Source: an uncultured Sulfitobacter sp. (GTDB lineage: Bacteria; Pseudomonadota; Alphaproteobacteria; Rhodobacterales; Rhodobacteraceae). From it: a stretch of DNA of 64,000 bases. The stretch lies in assembly GCA_937138475.1 (NCBI GenBank), contig CAKZPD010000027.1:1-64000 (forward strand), in the 5' to 3' direction. The position numbers and the translations under genes were made by a program. This document shows positions 8,478 to 16,489 of the stretch, one piece after another. The stretch's first letter is position 1. The number at the start of each line of letters is the position of its first letter. The notes beneath the pieces were generated by a model. It made no database searches. It saw only the letters and a list, made by a program, of their open reading frames with translations, and was not told where the DNA came from.

Positions 8478-8894
8478 TTAGCCGCCACAGCCGCCGATGG
8501 TCACTTTGACCGTCGATGACGCCTGAACGAACGATCCATCCTCAAGCTTGGCGATGGCCAGCACATCCTGGGTTCCCGCCAACCGAATACGGGTCGATGC
8601 CGCGCGCGATGCCGCCAGCTTGCCAAACTTGAATGTCGCAACATTGGGCGTGGGGTTGCCCATGGCCAGCACCAGGATTTCAACGGCACTGTTGGATGAC
8701 ACCTCGATCGGCACGGTGTTGCCGTTCTCGGCGATCTCGGGGGCGGTCAGGGTGATATCCCCTGCCCCGATTTGCGCGCCGCCGGTAAAGGCCGCGATGA
8801 CCTCATCGGCTTTGGTTGCGGCCCGCAGCGGCAGACCCGCCACCATGAATGCGCCCGCCCCGGCCAGGATGGCGCTGCGTCGTGTGAATTGCAT
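8478..8894 (-). CDS. soxY: SoxY, covalent sulfur-carrier protein
   Basis: 138 residues. A Tat-type signal (QFTRRSAILAGAGAFMV) would export the SoxYZ pair. The C-terminus is exactly GGCGG, the swinging arm whose Cys holds thiosulfate and its oxidation intermediates. The start is ATG 8894 with AGGAGG eight bases upstream; the longer frame to 8915 lacks a ribosome site. It is the central substrate carrier for SoxAX, SoxB and SoxCD. Confidence 0.98.
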   Translation of the reverse strand: MQFTRRSAILAGAGAFMVAGLPLRAATKADEVIAAFTGGAQIGAGDITLTAPEIAENGNTVPIEVSSNSAVEILVLAMGNPTPNVATFKFGKLAASRAASTRIRLAGTQDVLAIAKLEDGSFVQASSTVKVTIGGCGG

Positions 8895-8924
8895 ATTGAA
8901 CCTCCTATGACCCAAATCGGGCCG

Positions 8925-9398
8925 TCATTCCTTGAGCGTGGCCAGATAGGCCACGACATCTTCGATTTGCTGGGCGCTCAGCAGCGGGCCGAACGTGTCA
9001 TCCGCCGCCTTGCCGGTATAGGCCTTGCCGGGCCGGAAAAAGCCTTCGGTCTTGTAGAACGACGGCATCATGCTGCCCTCGAACATCATTTTGGCATTGG
9101 CCACGATGCCGCGCAGTTCGGCCTCGGACCAGCGATCGCCCGCGCCGTCCAGCATCGGGCCGATTTCACCGTGAAACGGCACATCGCTCAGATCCGACAC
9201 GGCGTGGCACGCCACGCAATTGCCCAGCTTTTTGCTGCCGACGATTTTGCGCCCTTCGGCGGCATTGCCCGGTTGCCCGGAAAGGGATTGTGCCACGCTG
9301 CCGTCTTCGAATGTCACAGCGGTGGGGGCGATTTCGGCCGCCTCAAGACCCAAGGCTGATACAGCGATGGTCAAGCTTGCAAGAATTGTGCGTCTCAT
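8925..9398 (-). CDS. soxX: SoxX, monoheme subunit of SoxAX
   Basis: 157 residues: signal peptide (1-22), one heme motif CVACH (61-65) and a distal Met ligand in GSMMPSFY (about 110-111). It receives electrons from SoxA. The start is ATG 9398 behind GGGAGGAC; the 6-codon upstream extension is ignored. It heads the soxXYZA unit, with an inverted repeat 68 bp upstream as the likely regulatory site. Confidence 0.97.
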   Translation of the reverse strand: MRRTILASLTIAVSALGLEAAEIAPTAVTFEDGSVAQSLSGQPGNAAEGRKIVGSKKLGNCVACHAVSDLSDVPFHGEIGPMLDGAGDRWSEAELRGIVANAKMMFEGSMMPSFYKTEGFFRPGKAYTGKAADDTFGPLLSAQQIEDVVAYLATLKE

Positions 9399-9465
9399 GC
9401 GTCCTCCCAAACACATCTAATTATTGGAATACCTTAGTGCACAAAAGCGTGAGCGCGCAAGGTTA

Positions 9466-9485
9466 AATTCTTATATCTGAATTTG
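9466..9485. promoter_or_regulatory. Candidate SoxR operator in the soxW-soxX gap
   Basis: Perfect inverted repeat AAATTC-N8-GAATTT in the 94-bp gap between soxW and soxX. In Paracoccus pantotrophus SoxR binds the corresponding soxW-soxX and soxS-soxV gaps. The spacing equals that of the sites at 7185 and 13796. Confidence 0.6.
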
Positions 9486-9492
9486 ATGATCC

Positions 9493-10068
9493 CTAATCCG
9501 TGGATCCATTGTCACGTTCGCGAATGCGGCGCGCGTGATAGCGTTGGAAATCTTCATCTGAATCAAGCTCATATCGCTTTTCTTTCACCCAGGTGAACAT
9601 ATCCATCGTGGTTCCGGCCCCAAAGGCCCCCGGCATGATCGCGACCGCCGCCTGTTTGGCATTTTGACCCGCCTCGACGTCTTCCGGCAGGAACAGAATC
9701 GACGGCGTGAACAAAAGCCCCCATTTGCGCGCCGCCTGCTTTTCGCTCAGCGTCTCACCGTCGAAATCAATCACCTCGGTATCGCCGTGCAGGTTGACCT
9801 GAATGACAAAGAAATTCTGGGCGATATAGTCGGCGACATGCGGCCTTGAGAACACCTCTTCGTGCATTTTGGTACAGTAAATACAGCCGCGCTGTTCGAC
9901 CATCACCACCATGCGTTTGCCCTCGGCGCCCGCTTCGGCCAGATCTTCGGCCAAGTCCTTGAACGTGCTGCGGATCCACGGCTGTTTGTGCAGACCGTCA
10001 TCGCCCACCTCGGCCGCCATCAACGGCACCGCCAGAAAAATCATCACAATTGATAATATTCGTCTCAT
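9493..10068 (-). CDS. soxW: SoxW, periplasmic thioredoxin
   Basis: 191 residues with a signal peptide and a thioredoxin fold whose redox motif is CIYC (62-65), followed by the cis-Pro segment LLFTPSILFLPE. In Paracoccus SoxW is reduced by SoxV and helps keep the Sox carrier thiols active. Its frame starts at ATG 10068 behind GGAGGGC, 54 bp after soxV. Confidence 0.95.
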   Translation of the reverse strand: MRRILSIVMIFLAVPLMAAEVGDDGLHKQPWIRSTFKDLAEDLAEAGAEGKRMVVMVEQRGCIYCTKMHEEVFSRPHVADYIAQNFFVIQVNLHGDTEVIDFDGETLSEKQAARKWGLLFTPSILFLPEDVEAGQNAKQAAVAIMPGAFGAGTTMDMFTWVKEKRYELDSDEDFQRYHARRIRERDNGSTD

Positions 10069-10122
10069 TTTTTGCCCTCCAGTTCAGATCTATCTAATTC
10101 TCAAAAACCCACGCCTATGGTC

Positions 10123-10851
10123 TCAAAAAACCGGAAATGCGGTCAGCATCCATTGGGCGATGTAATTGACGCTATCGGTGGCAATCAGCGCCGCAAACAA
10201 GATCATCAACAGCCCCATGGCCTTTTCGACTTTGGGTAAATGGGCGCGAAACCGTGCGACAAAGCGCAAGAAAGGCCCGATAAACAACGACGCCACAACA
10301 AATGGCGTGGTCATGGCCGCCCCGAACACCAGCAAAAGCACCAGCCCGCGCAGGGCGGTGGCCTCGGTGCTGGCGGTAAAGACGACGGCGGTCAGCACCC
10401 CGCCCACGCAGGGCGTCCACCCCGCCGCAAAAGCAAAGCCCACAACATAGGCCCCCATGATCGACATGTTCTTTGTTTCGCCCGCGTTCAGCTGAAACAC
10501 CCGGTTCAGCACCCCGATGCGCAAGACCCCCAGAAAATGCAGCCCCATGACAAAGACCACCAAGGCGGCAAACAGCCGGAATTCCGTCTGGACGCTTCGA
10601 AACGCCTGGCTCAGGCCAAAGGCCGCCGCCCCCAGCAAGACGAAAACCGTGATAATCCCTAACGAAAACATGACCGAAGCCAAAAACGCCCGCCGTCGCA
10701 CGCCCGGCGCCATCTGGCCATCGGCGCTGATCTGTCCCAGCGACGCCCCGGCCATATAGCTCAGATAGAAAGGCACGATCGGCAACACGCAGGGCGAAAA
10801 AAATACAATCAGCCCGCCCAGCAGCGCTCCGACGATCGACACATCAAGCAT
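10123..10851 (-). CDS. soxV: SoxV, CcdA/DsbD-type membrane thiol reductant transporter
   Basis: 242 residues with six predicted transmembrane helices of the CcdA family. The two redox cysteines are in SPCVLP (Cys21) and GWTPCVGG (Cys148). It moves reducing equivalents from cytoplasmic thioredoxin to periplasmic SoxW/SoxS. It is divergent from soxS across a 76-bp AT-rich gap. Start ATG 10851 behind AAGGATG. Confidence 0.96.
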   Translation of the reverse strand: MLDVSIVGALLGGLIVFFSPCVLPIVPFYLSYMAGASLGQISADGQMAPGVRRRAFLASVMFSLGIITVFVLLGAAAFGLSQAFRSVQTEFRLFAALVVFVMGLHFLGVLRIGVLNRVFQLNAGETKNMSIMGAYVVGFAFAAGWTPCVGGVLTAVVFTASTEATALRGLVLLLVFGAAMTTPFVVASLFIGPFLRFVARFRAHLPKVEKAMGLLMILFAALIATDSVNYIAQWMLTAFPVF

Positions 10852-10879
10852 ATGTCATCCTTTCGACATTGTGGAAAAT

Positions 10880-10901
10880 ACATATTCACGTTATTATATG
10901 T
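10880..10901. promoter_or_regulatory. Inverted repeat in the divergent soxV/soxS promoter region
   Basis: ACATAT-N10-ATATGT, flanked by A-rich and T-rich runs. The left arm contains ATATTC (10882-10887), the same half-site as in the other candidate SoxR operators, but the right arm at the expected distance is ATATGT rather than GAATAT. It is a plausible weak SoxR site, matching the known soxS-soxV binding region of Paracoccus. Confidence 0.45.
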
Positions 10902-10927
10902 TTTAAGCTCCCGTCAATGGATTACCG

Positions 10928-11293
10928 ATGCGCCCTGTTTTTGCCTTTGTTTTTGCCCCGGCATTTGCCCTTGCCGTCCTGTCTGCCCCCGCCATCGCGG
11001 CGCAATTGCTGGTCGTGACCCAGGAAGGGTGCCATTATTGCGCGGCCTTCGACGCGCAAGTCGCCCCCGCCTATCCCAAAACCGACCTGGCCCGCCGTGC
11101 GCCCCTGCGCCGGGCCGATTTGCACGCCCTGCCCGCCGATGTCACATTTACCGCCCCGCCGGTGTTCACCCCGACCTTTGTGCTGATCCATGACGGCCGG
11201 GAACTGGGCCGCATCGAAGGCTATGCCGGCGATGAATTCTTTTGGTTCCTGACCGAAAAGCTGCTGGACCAACACAGCACCATTATCGACTGA
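10928..11293 (+). CDS. soxS: SoxS, periplasmic thioredoxin-like protein
   Basis: 121 residues with a signal peptide and a thioredoxin-like fold carrying CHYC (35-38) and VFTPTFVLI. In Paracoccus SoxS is needed for full expression or activity of the Sox system and is encoded beside soxR. It is divergent from soxV; the ribosome site is weak (GGATTACCG before ATG). Confidence 0.92.
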   Translation: MRPVFAFVFAPAFALAVLSAPAIAAQLLVVTQEGCHYCAAFDAQVAPAYPKTDLARRAPLRRADLHALPADVTFTAPPVFTPTFVLIHDGRELGRIEGYAGDEFFWFLTEKLLDQHSTIID

Positions 11294-11370
11294 ATGATCA
11301 ACCGACAGGCGCCATTGAAAACCGATCCGCCATTGGTTAGGAAGCGGCAAGCAAAAGCAGGATTTTTCTC

Positions 11371-11706
11371 ATGACGCTGCCACTGATCAGCAAAGACATG
11401 ACCGACCAGGAAATCACCCAGATGATGGAAAACGCGTGCAATGCGTCGAATTTCCTCAAGGCGATCAGCCACGAAGGCCGGTTGATGATCCTGTGCCACC
11501 TGTCAACCGGTGAAAAATCCGTCACCGAACTCGAAGAGCTGCTCTCGGCCCGCCAGGCCGCCGTCTCGCAACAGCTGTCGCGCCTTCGCAACGAAGGGCT
11601 GGTGGCGCCGCGCCGCGATGGCAAGGCGATCTATTATCGTTTGACAGACCCGCGTGCGGTCAAGATACTTGATCTGGTCTATGACCTGTTTTGCAAGGAC
11701 GCCTAA
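11371..11706 (+). CDS. soxR: SoxR, ArsR-family persulfide-sensing repressor of sox genes
   Basis: 111 residues with a winged helix-turn-helix (EGRLMILCHLS, SVTELEELLSARQAAVSQQLSRLR). Cys42 in LMILCHL and Cys108 near the end match the cysteine pair that forms a polysulfide link in the SqrR/BigR/SoxR group. It is expected to hold sox promoters off until sulfane sulfur is present. It lies 77 bp after soxS and 39 bp before the YeeE-type gene; ribosome site AGGA. Confidence 0.93.
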   Translation: MTLPLISKDMTDQEITQMMENACNASNFLKAISHEGRLMILCHLSTGEKSVTELEELLSARQAAVSQQLSRLRNEGLVAPRRDGKAIYYRLTDPRAVKILDLVYDLFCKDA

Positions 11707-11745
11707 GGCCGCCCCGCCCAAGCATGGTCCAAAGGAGGATGGAAC

Positions 11746-12810
11746 ATGCCCTTTGCCCTCGCGGATGCCACGCTTTTGGCACTATTTGGATTATCAGGCG
11801 GTGTGATCTTGGGGTTGGCCGCACGGCTTGGCCGGTTCTGCACCCTCGGCGCAATCGAAGATATGCTCTATCAAAACAGCACCCTGCGCCTGCGGATGTG
11901 GGGCTTGGCCATTGGCGTGGCCGGCTTGGGGGCGGCACTGTTGATGGCGTTTGGCGCGCTGGATCCAGCCCTGAGCATCTATCACCGCGCCCCCTGGTCG
12001 CCGGTCATGGCCATCGCCGGCGGCCTGATCTTCGGATACGGAATGGCCCTGGCCGGCAATTGCGGCTTTGGCGCATTGGCCCGCTTTGGCGGCGGCGACC
12101 TGCGCTCATTCGTGATTGTGCTGGTGATGGGGATCTCGGCCTATATCACCCTTTCTGGCCCCCTTGCGGCCCTGCGCACCACCCTGATGTCTCTCAGCGC
12201 CGTCCCCACCGGCCTGCGCAGCTATCCCCAGCTCTTTGATGTTCTGCTTGGCCTGCCCGTCCCCTTCGGCAATGCCCTGCTCAGCGGCGCGATCACCCTC
12301 TGGGCGATCAGCAACCGGGCCATCCTGACCAACCCCCAAAGCCTTTTTTGGGGCGCAGCGGTTGGCCTGGCCATCACCAGCGGCTGGGCCGGCACCGCAT
12401 GGATTGCCGCCAACGGCTTCAGCAGCTTCCCGGTCCAAAGCCACGCTTTCACCGCCCCCTTGGGCGAAACACTGCTGTTCCTGATGACCTCCAGCGGCGG
12501 CGGCCTCAGCTTTGGCGTCGGCTCGGTGTTCGGGGTGCTGCTTGGCGCCTTCATCGGCAGCCTGATCAAGGGTCACTTCCGCTGGGAAGCCTGCGAAGAC
12601 CCGCGCGAGCTCAAGCGCCAGGTGCTGGGCGCTGCGATGATGGGCGCCGGCGCGGTCATGGCGATGGGCTGCACAATCGGCCAGGGCGTCTCGGCCTTCT
12701 CCTTGATGACCTTCAACGCCCCGCTGGTTTTTGCCGCCATCTTCGCCGGGGCCGCATTCGGCCTGCATCAGCTAATCACCGGCTTCGCCCCCAACTTTGG
12801 ACGCGACTGA
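11746..12810 (+). CDS. YeeE/YedE family thiosulfate transporter (SoxT-like)
   Basis: 354 residues, about nine to ten hydrophobic helices. The three conserved cysteine loops of the family are visible: GRFCTLG (Cys32), GNCGFGALARFGGG (Cys106) and MGCTIGQG (Cys309). YeeE-type proteins pass thiosulfate by relayed S-H-S contacts with these cysteines. The start has an ideal ribosome site (AAAGGAGG). Placement right after soxR points to uptake of thiosulfate or another sulfur species as part of the sox response. Confidence 0.93.
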   Translation: MPFALADATLLALFGLSGGVILGLAARLGRFCTLGAIEDMLYQNSTLRLRMWGLAIGVAGLGAALLMAFGALDPALSIYHRAPWSPVMAIAGGLIFGYGMALAGNCGFGALARFGGGDLRSFVIVLVMGISAYITLSGPLAALRTTLMSLSAVPTGLRSYPQLFDVLLGLPVPFGNALLSGAITLWAISNRAILTNPQSLFWGAAVGLAITSGWAGTAWIAANGFSSFPVQSHAFTAPLGETLLFLMTSSGGGLSFGVGSVFGVLLGAFIGSLIKGHFRWEACEDPRELKRQVLGAAMMGAGAVMAMGCTIGQGVSAFSLMTFNAPLVFAAIFAGAAFGLHQLITGFAPNFGRD

Positions 12811-12817
12811 CCCACCC

Positions 12818-12853
12818 CTTCTTTTGTTCTTAAATATCCCCGCCGGAGGCTCC
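12818..12853 (+). repeat. Dispersed 36-bp repeat, copy A
   Basis: Starts CTTCTTTTGTTCTTAAATAT and ends CCGCCGGAGGCTCC. It begins 8 bp after the stop of the YeeE-type gene, inside the 66-bp convergent gap. Identical or near-identical copies are at 20090, 25463, 55103 and 63520; two variants are at 37728 and 51331. Confidence 0.9.
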
Positions 12854-12876
12854 CGCCATTGGCTGCGCCTCCCGCC

Positions 12877-13782
12877 CTAACCTTGCACGAACCGATATCC
12901 ACCGGGCGCCCGTTCCACCCGGCCAAGGCCCCCATCCGGCAAATGAAACCCCAACAGCTGGGTGTCATCTTGCGCCAGCATATCCAACAGCTTGCGGCGC
13001 GTCCTGGCCGCCAGATCCGCGTCCTGATCGGTCCCTGACGGCCACTCCGGGCGGGCAAACGCCACATGGGCGTTGCCGATGGCATCGCCGCCAATCAAAA
13101 TACCGCTGCCGCCGCGGCGAATTTCAAATGACATATGTCCGGGGGTGTGGCCGGGGGTTGCATGGGCCAGGACGCCGGGCAATATCTCTTGATTGTCCGA
13201 CACCGTCTCCACCTGCTCGGCAATCACCCCCAGACGGCGCGCCGCACCCACCGCAAAGCTGGCGCGGGCCGGGCCGATGCGGTCGACCGTGTTGGGGTCG
13301 CGCCAAAAGGCCCATTCCGCCGCCGGCACCAGATGCGCGGCATTGGCAAAGACCATGTCGTCAAAATCGTCAAGCACCCCCCAAAGATGATCGGGATGGG
13401 CGTGGGTCAGCACCACATGGGTGATCTCATCGGCGGCAATGCCCAAGGCGGCCAGCCCATCCAGCGCGCGCCCGGCGCTGGGCATGAACCCCGATCCGGA
13501 ACCGGCATCAAACAACGCCAAGACCCCAGGCCCCTTCAACAGGGCCAAATTGCACGGGGGCATCAGCTGATTGAAGTCAACATTATGCGCCGCCAAAATC
13601 GGATCAAGCGCCTGTCGCGGCAGCCCCGCAAACATCATCGAACCGGGCAAGACCAGATGGCCGTCGCTGACACTTATCAGCTCGTATTCCCCGATTTGAC
13701 TGCGCGTGGCGGCCGCAAGCGGTGCGGGCAGGCCCAACAGGGCCCCTGCCGCTATGCCGGTGATAAAATCTCTGCGTTTCAT
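12877..13782 (-). CDS. Tat-exported metallo-beta-lactamase-fold hydrolase, SoxH-like
   Basis: 301 residues from ATG 13782. A Tat signal (KRRDFITGIAAGALLG) precedes an MBL-fold domain with the zinc motif THAHPDHLWG, HATPGHTPGH and GGDAIGNAH. Paracoccus sox clusters include soxH, a predicted exported zinc hydrolase of unknown substrate, and this is the likely counterpart. A SoxR-type inverted repeat 14 bp upstream ties it to the same regulon. The alternative is a relative of the quinoprotein-associated metallohydrolases. Confidence 0.85.
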   Translation of the reverse strand: MKRRDFITGIAAGALLGLPAPLAAATRSQIGEYELISVSDGHLVLPGSMMFAGLPRQALDPILAAHNVDFNQLMPPCNLALLKGPGVLALFDAGSGSGFMPSAGRALDGLAALGIAADEITHVVLTHAHPDHLWGVLDDFDDMVFANAAHLVPAAEWAFWRDPNTVDRIGPARASFAVGAARRLGVIAEQVETVSDNQEILPGVLAHATPGHTPGHMSFEIRRGGSGILIGGDAIGNAHVAFARPEWPSGTDQDADLAARTRRKLLDMLAQDDTQLLGFHLPDGGLGRVERAPGGYRFVQG

Positions 13783-13795
13783 TGGGCACCCCATC

Positions 13796-13815
13796 TTATT
13801 CCTAAATCAGAATAT
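13796..13815. promoter_or_regulatory. Candidate SoxR operator upstream of the SoxH-like gene
   Basis: TTATTC-N8-GAATAT, same arm sequence and spacer as at 7185 and 9466, 14 bp before the start codon. Confidence 0.55.
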
Positions 13816-13856
13816 GATCAGACCCGCCCATTCCGCAAGGACATTTTGCGCGGGGA

Positions 13857-14141
13857 CTACATCCCCAGCGCTTCTTTATACATCTCAAGCACCGCTTCTT
13901 CTTCGGCGATATCATCCGCGTCGCGCTTGCGCAGGGCGATCACCTTGCGCAGCACCTTGGTGTCATAGCCGCGCGATTTTGCCTCGGCCAGAACCTCTTT
14001 TTGCTGTTCCGCCAGATCCTTTTTCTCTGCATCAAGCCGTTCAATCCGCTCCACGAACTGGCGCAGCTCATTTGCGGTGACACGATAGGTCGCGTCGCCA
14101 ACGGGTTCATCCAAGACGGGGGGGCTGACAATGTCGTTCAT
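13857..14141 (-). CDS. gapR: GapR family nucleoid-associated protein (DUF2312)
   Basis: 94 residues, almost wholly helical and charged: ANELRQFVERIERLDAEKKD, AEAKSRGYDTKVLRKVIALRKRD. This is the GapR family, an alphaproteobacterial protein that clamps overtwisted AT-rich DNA ahead of replication and transcription. The normal family length is about 80-90 residues, so it is complete. It is monocistronic, between the SoxH-like gene and the riboswitch. Confidence 0.93.
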   Translation of the reverse strand: MNDIVSPPVLDEPVGDATYRVTANELRQFVERIERLDAEKKDLAEQQKEVLAEAKSRGYDTKVLRKVIALRKRDADDIAEEEAVLEMYKEALGM

Positions 14142-14259
14142 CCAAAGGCTCCTGATTTGCTTGCCGCTGACCTAGCGCCCTGCCCCGGTCACCGCAAGGT
14201 GCTTTGCGCCAATTCCTTCTTGATCGGTGGTGGGTCATGGGCTAAGGCGGGCCCACTTT

Positions 14260-14440
14260 GGTTCGGCGGGGCGACTCGTCGTTAAAGGGAACGCAGGTGA
14301 CGGGCCGCTGGCCTCAATCCTCGACTGCCCCCGCAACTGTAAGCGCAGAGTGCGGCCGACACATACCACTGATCCATTCTGGGTCGGGAAGGTTCGGCCC
14401 CATGTTGACACGCAAGTCAGGAGACCTGCCAAAGTGATCA
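14260..14440 (+). ncRNA. Cobalamin (AdoCbl) riboswitch
   Basis: Class features are visible in order: TTAAAGGGAACGCAGGTG, the junction GCCCCCGCAACTGTAAGCG, GGGTCGGGAAGG, and the B12 box GTCAGGAGACCTGCC at 14416-14430. It occupies most of the 446-bp gap before btuB; the remaining 150 bp to the btuB start would hold the expression platform. It should repress btuB-btuFCD-cbiZ when cobalamin is plentiful. Confidence 0.96.
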
Positions 14441-14587
14441 CCCGGATACCGGCGCGGGGTGCGTTCGTATCGGCGGTTCTTCCCGCATGTGGTGGCAACC
14501 TCACCTGTGTGGAAGCGGCCCCTGCCCCTTTCAGCATGACCCAATCTGTCGGCCCGGCCGACCAGCGCCTTTGAAAGGGCACATAAC

Positions 14588-16489
14588 GTGAAACATCTTT
14601 TGACCACCGCCAGCTTTTTGGCCATCTCAACCCTTCCGGCCACCGCGCAAGAAATGTTTGACCTGGGGGAAATCGTCTTTTCGGCCACGTCCCAGCAAAC
14701 CCAGATCGGCCGCACCGGCGTGTCGATCGGTGTGATTGTCCAAGACGATCTGGCCGCCAGCGACAATCGCCCGATGTCGGGTGTTCTGACCACCATCCCC
14801 GGCGTTTCGTCCAATCAGAACGGCCCGGTTGGCACGTCGGCCGATCTTAAGATTCGCGGATCGTCGGAAAAGTTCATTGCGGTCTATTTTGACGGGATCA
14901 AGGTCAACGACCCCAGCGCAACCAGCGGACAATTCGGTGGCTTTGGCGCCCTGACCGCCGCCGGCATCGAACGCGCCGAAGTCCTTAAGGGATCGCAATC
15001 GGCGCTTTATGGGGCTTCGGCCGTGGCCGGCGCCGTGACGTTGACCGGATTGCCAGACAGCACAACCCCAGGCATCAGCCAGCAGGTTTCAGCGATGGTC
15101 GGATCCTATGGCACGGTATCGTCCAGCTATAAGCTGGTTCAAAACACCGGCCCGCTGACCCTCAGATTTGGCCTGTCTCATCTAGAGTCTGACGGATTTT
15201 CGTCAGCCGACGAAGACAATGGCAACACCGAGGCCGACGCCGCCCGTGAAACACGCGGCAGCTTTGGCGCCGAATATGTCCTAAGCGACAGCATCACAAT
15301 CGGGGCCAATGGGTTTGCATCGACCGGCCAGGCGGAATTTGACGAATACGCCGACGTTCAGATCGACGGCACCACCGATGAACTTGGCACGTCGGACACC
15401 CAAGGCGCGCGGGTCTATGCCCAGGTGCTGGCGGGCGGCTGGACCCATGACATCGCGCTGAGCACCTATCAGGTTGACCGCACATCCGAGTCGCCAACCG
15501 TATCAGCGCGCACCACCGCCAATTTCGGGGCGCCCTTCTCAAGCCATTTCAAGTCTGACCGCCAGCAATTGACCTATGTCGTCGCCGGGCAGATCAGCCC
15601 ACAGCTTCACCTGACCGCCGGGGCCGACCTGCAACGCGAAAGCGCGACATATGCCAACCTTAGCTCTGGCATGGAAAAGACGGATACCAAAGGGATTTTC
15701 GCCGAAACGGTCTTTTCGCCATCCGGTGATCTGGATATCACCACAACCATCAGAAACGAACATCACTCAAGCTTTGGCACCGTGACCACCGGGCGGATGT
15801 CGTTTTCCCAGCGTCTGGGCGGTGATCTGCTGCTGCGCGGGTCGATGGGCAACGGCTATCGCGCGCCATCAATTGATGAACTTTATGGCAGCTATCCCTC
15901 AAGCAATTATGTCGGCAATCCGAACCTGGATCCCGAAACCAGCTTTTCCTATGAGCTGGGCGCAGATGCAACGCTGGCCGATGGATCGGTGTTGGGCGCC
16001 ACGCTTTTCCAGACCCAGATTGATAATCTGATCACCTATCAATACGTGCCCTTCCCCGCCAACAGCACCCTGGCAAACGAAGCCGGCATTTCAACACGCA
16101 AGGGGCTTGAGGTGCAGCTGAACAAACCGCTTGGGGATGCGCTGTCGATCGAGGGCGCCTATACATACCTTGACGCCACCAACGCCGCCGGCAGCCCGGC
16201 ACGTCGGACCGCGCGCCATGATATCGCCCTTGCCCTGCACGCCGATCTGTCCACATCGCTTAGCGCTGCGGTGTCGATGAATCGCATCATGGGCCGGGCC
16301 GATGATGGGTTCCCAGCCACGGCCATGCCTGATTACACTGTGGTGAATGCGACCATTGGCTATGCCATATCGGAGAGCACGAATGCCTATCTGCGGATCG
16401 AGAACCTGCTGGACGAGGACTATCAGACCTCTAAGGGGTATGGCACCTCGGATCGCGCCGCGTATTTTGGTATCCGTGCCAATTTCTAA
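14588..16489 (+). CDS. btuB: BtuB, TonB-dependent cobalamin receptor
   Basis: 633 residues: signal peptide, plug domain (LKIRGSSEKFIAVYFDGIKVNDPS, GIERAEVLKGSQSALYGASAVAGAV), a 22-strand type barrel, and a terminal Phe as in outer-membrane proteins (GIRANF). The GTG start follows AAAGGG. It imports cobalamin or other corrinoids across the outer membrane and is directly under the riboswitch. A TonB box is not clearly identified, though EIVFSAT near the mature N-terminus is a candidate. Confidence 0.95.
   Translation: MKHLLTTASFLAISTLPATAQEMFDLGEIVFSATSQQTQIGRTGVSIGVIVQDDLAASDNRPMSGVLTTIPGVSSNQNGPVGTSADLKIRGSSEKFIAVYFDGIKVNDPSATSGQFGGFGALTAAGIERAEVLKGSQSALYGASAVAGAVTLTGLPDSTTPGISQQVSAMVGSYGTVSSSYKLVQNTGPLTLRFGLSHLESDGFSSADEDNGNTEADAARETRGSFGAEYVLSDSITIGANGFASTGQAEFDEYADVQIDGTTDELGTSDTQGARVYAQVLAGGWTHDIALSTYQVDRTSESPTVSARTTANFGAPFSSHFKSDRQQLTYVVAGQISPQLHLTAGADLQRESATYANLSSGMEKTDTKGIFAETVFSPSGDLDITTTIRNEHHSSFGTVTTGRMSFSQRLGGDLLLRGSMGNGYRAPSIDELYGSYPSSNYVGNPNLDPETSFSYELGADATLADGSVLGATLFQTQIDNLITYQYVPFPANSTLANEAGISTRKGLEVQLNKPLGDALSIEGAYTYLDATNAAGSPARRTARHDIALALHADLSTSLSAAVSMNRIMGRADDGFPATAMPDYTVVNATIGYAISESTNAYLRIENLLDEDYQTSKGYGTSDRAAYFGIRANF

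Noticed and set aside
14227..14574. Open frames on both strands within 14227-14814
   Set aside because: They overlap the cobalamin riboswitch and the btuB signal sequence; the RNA motif explains the conservation.
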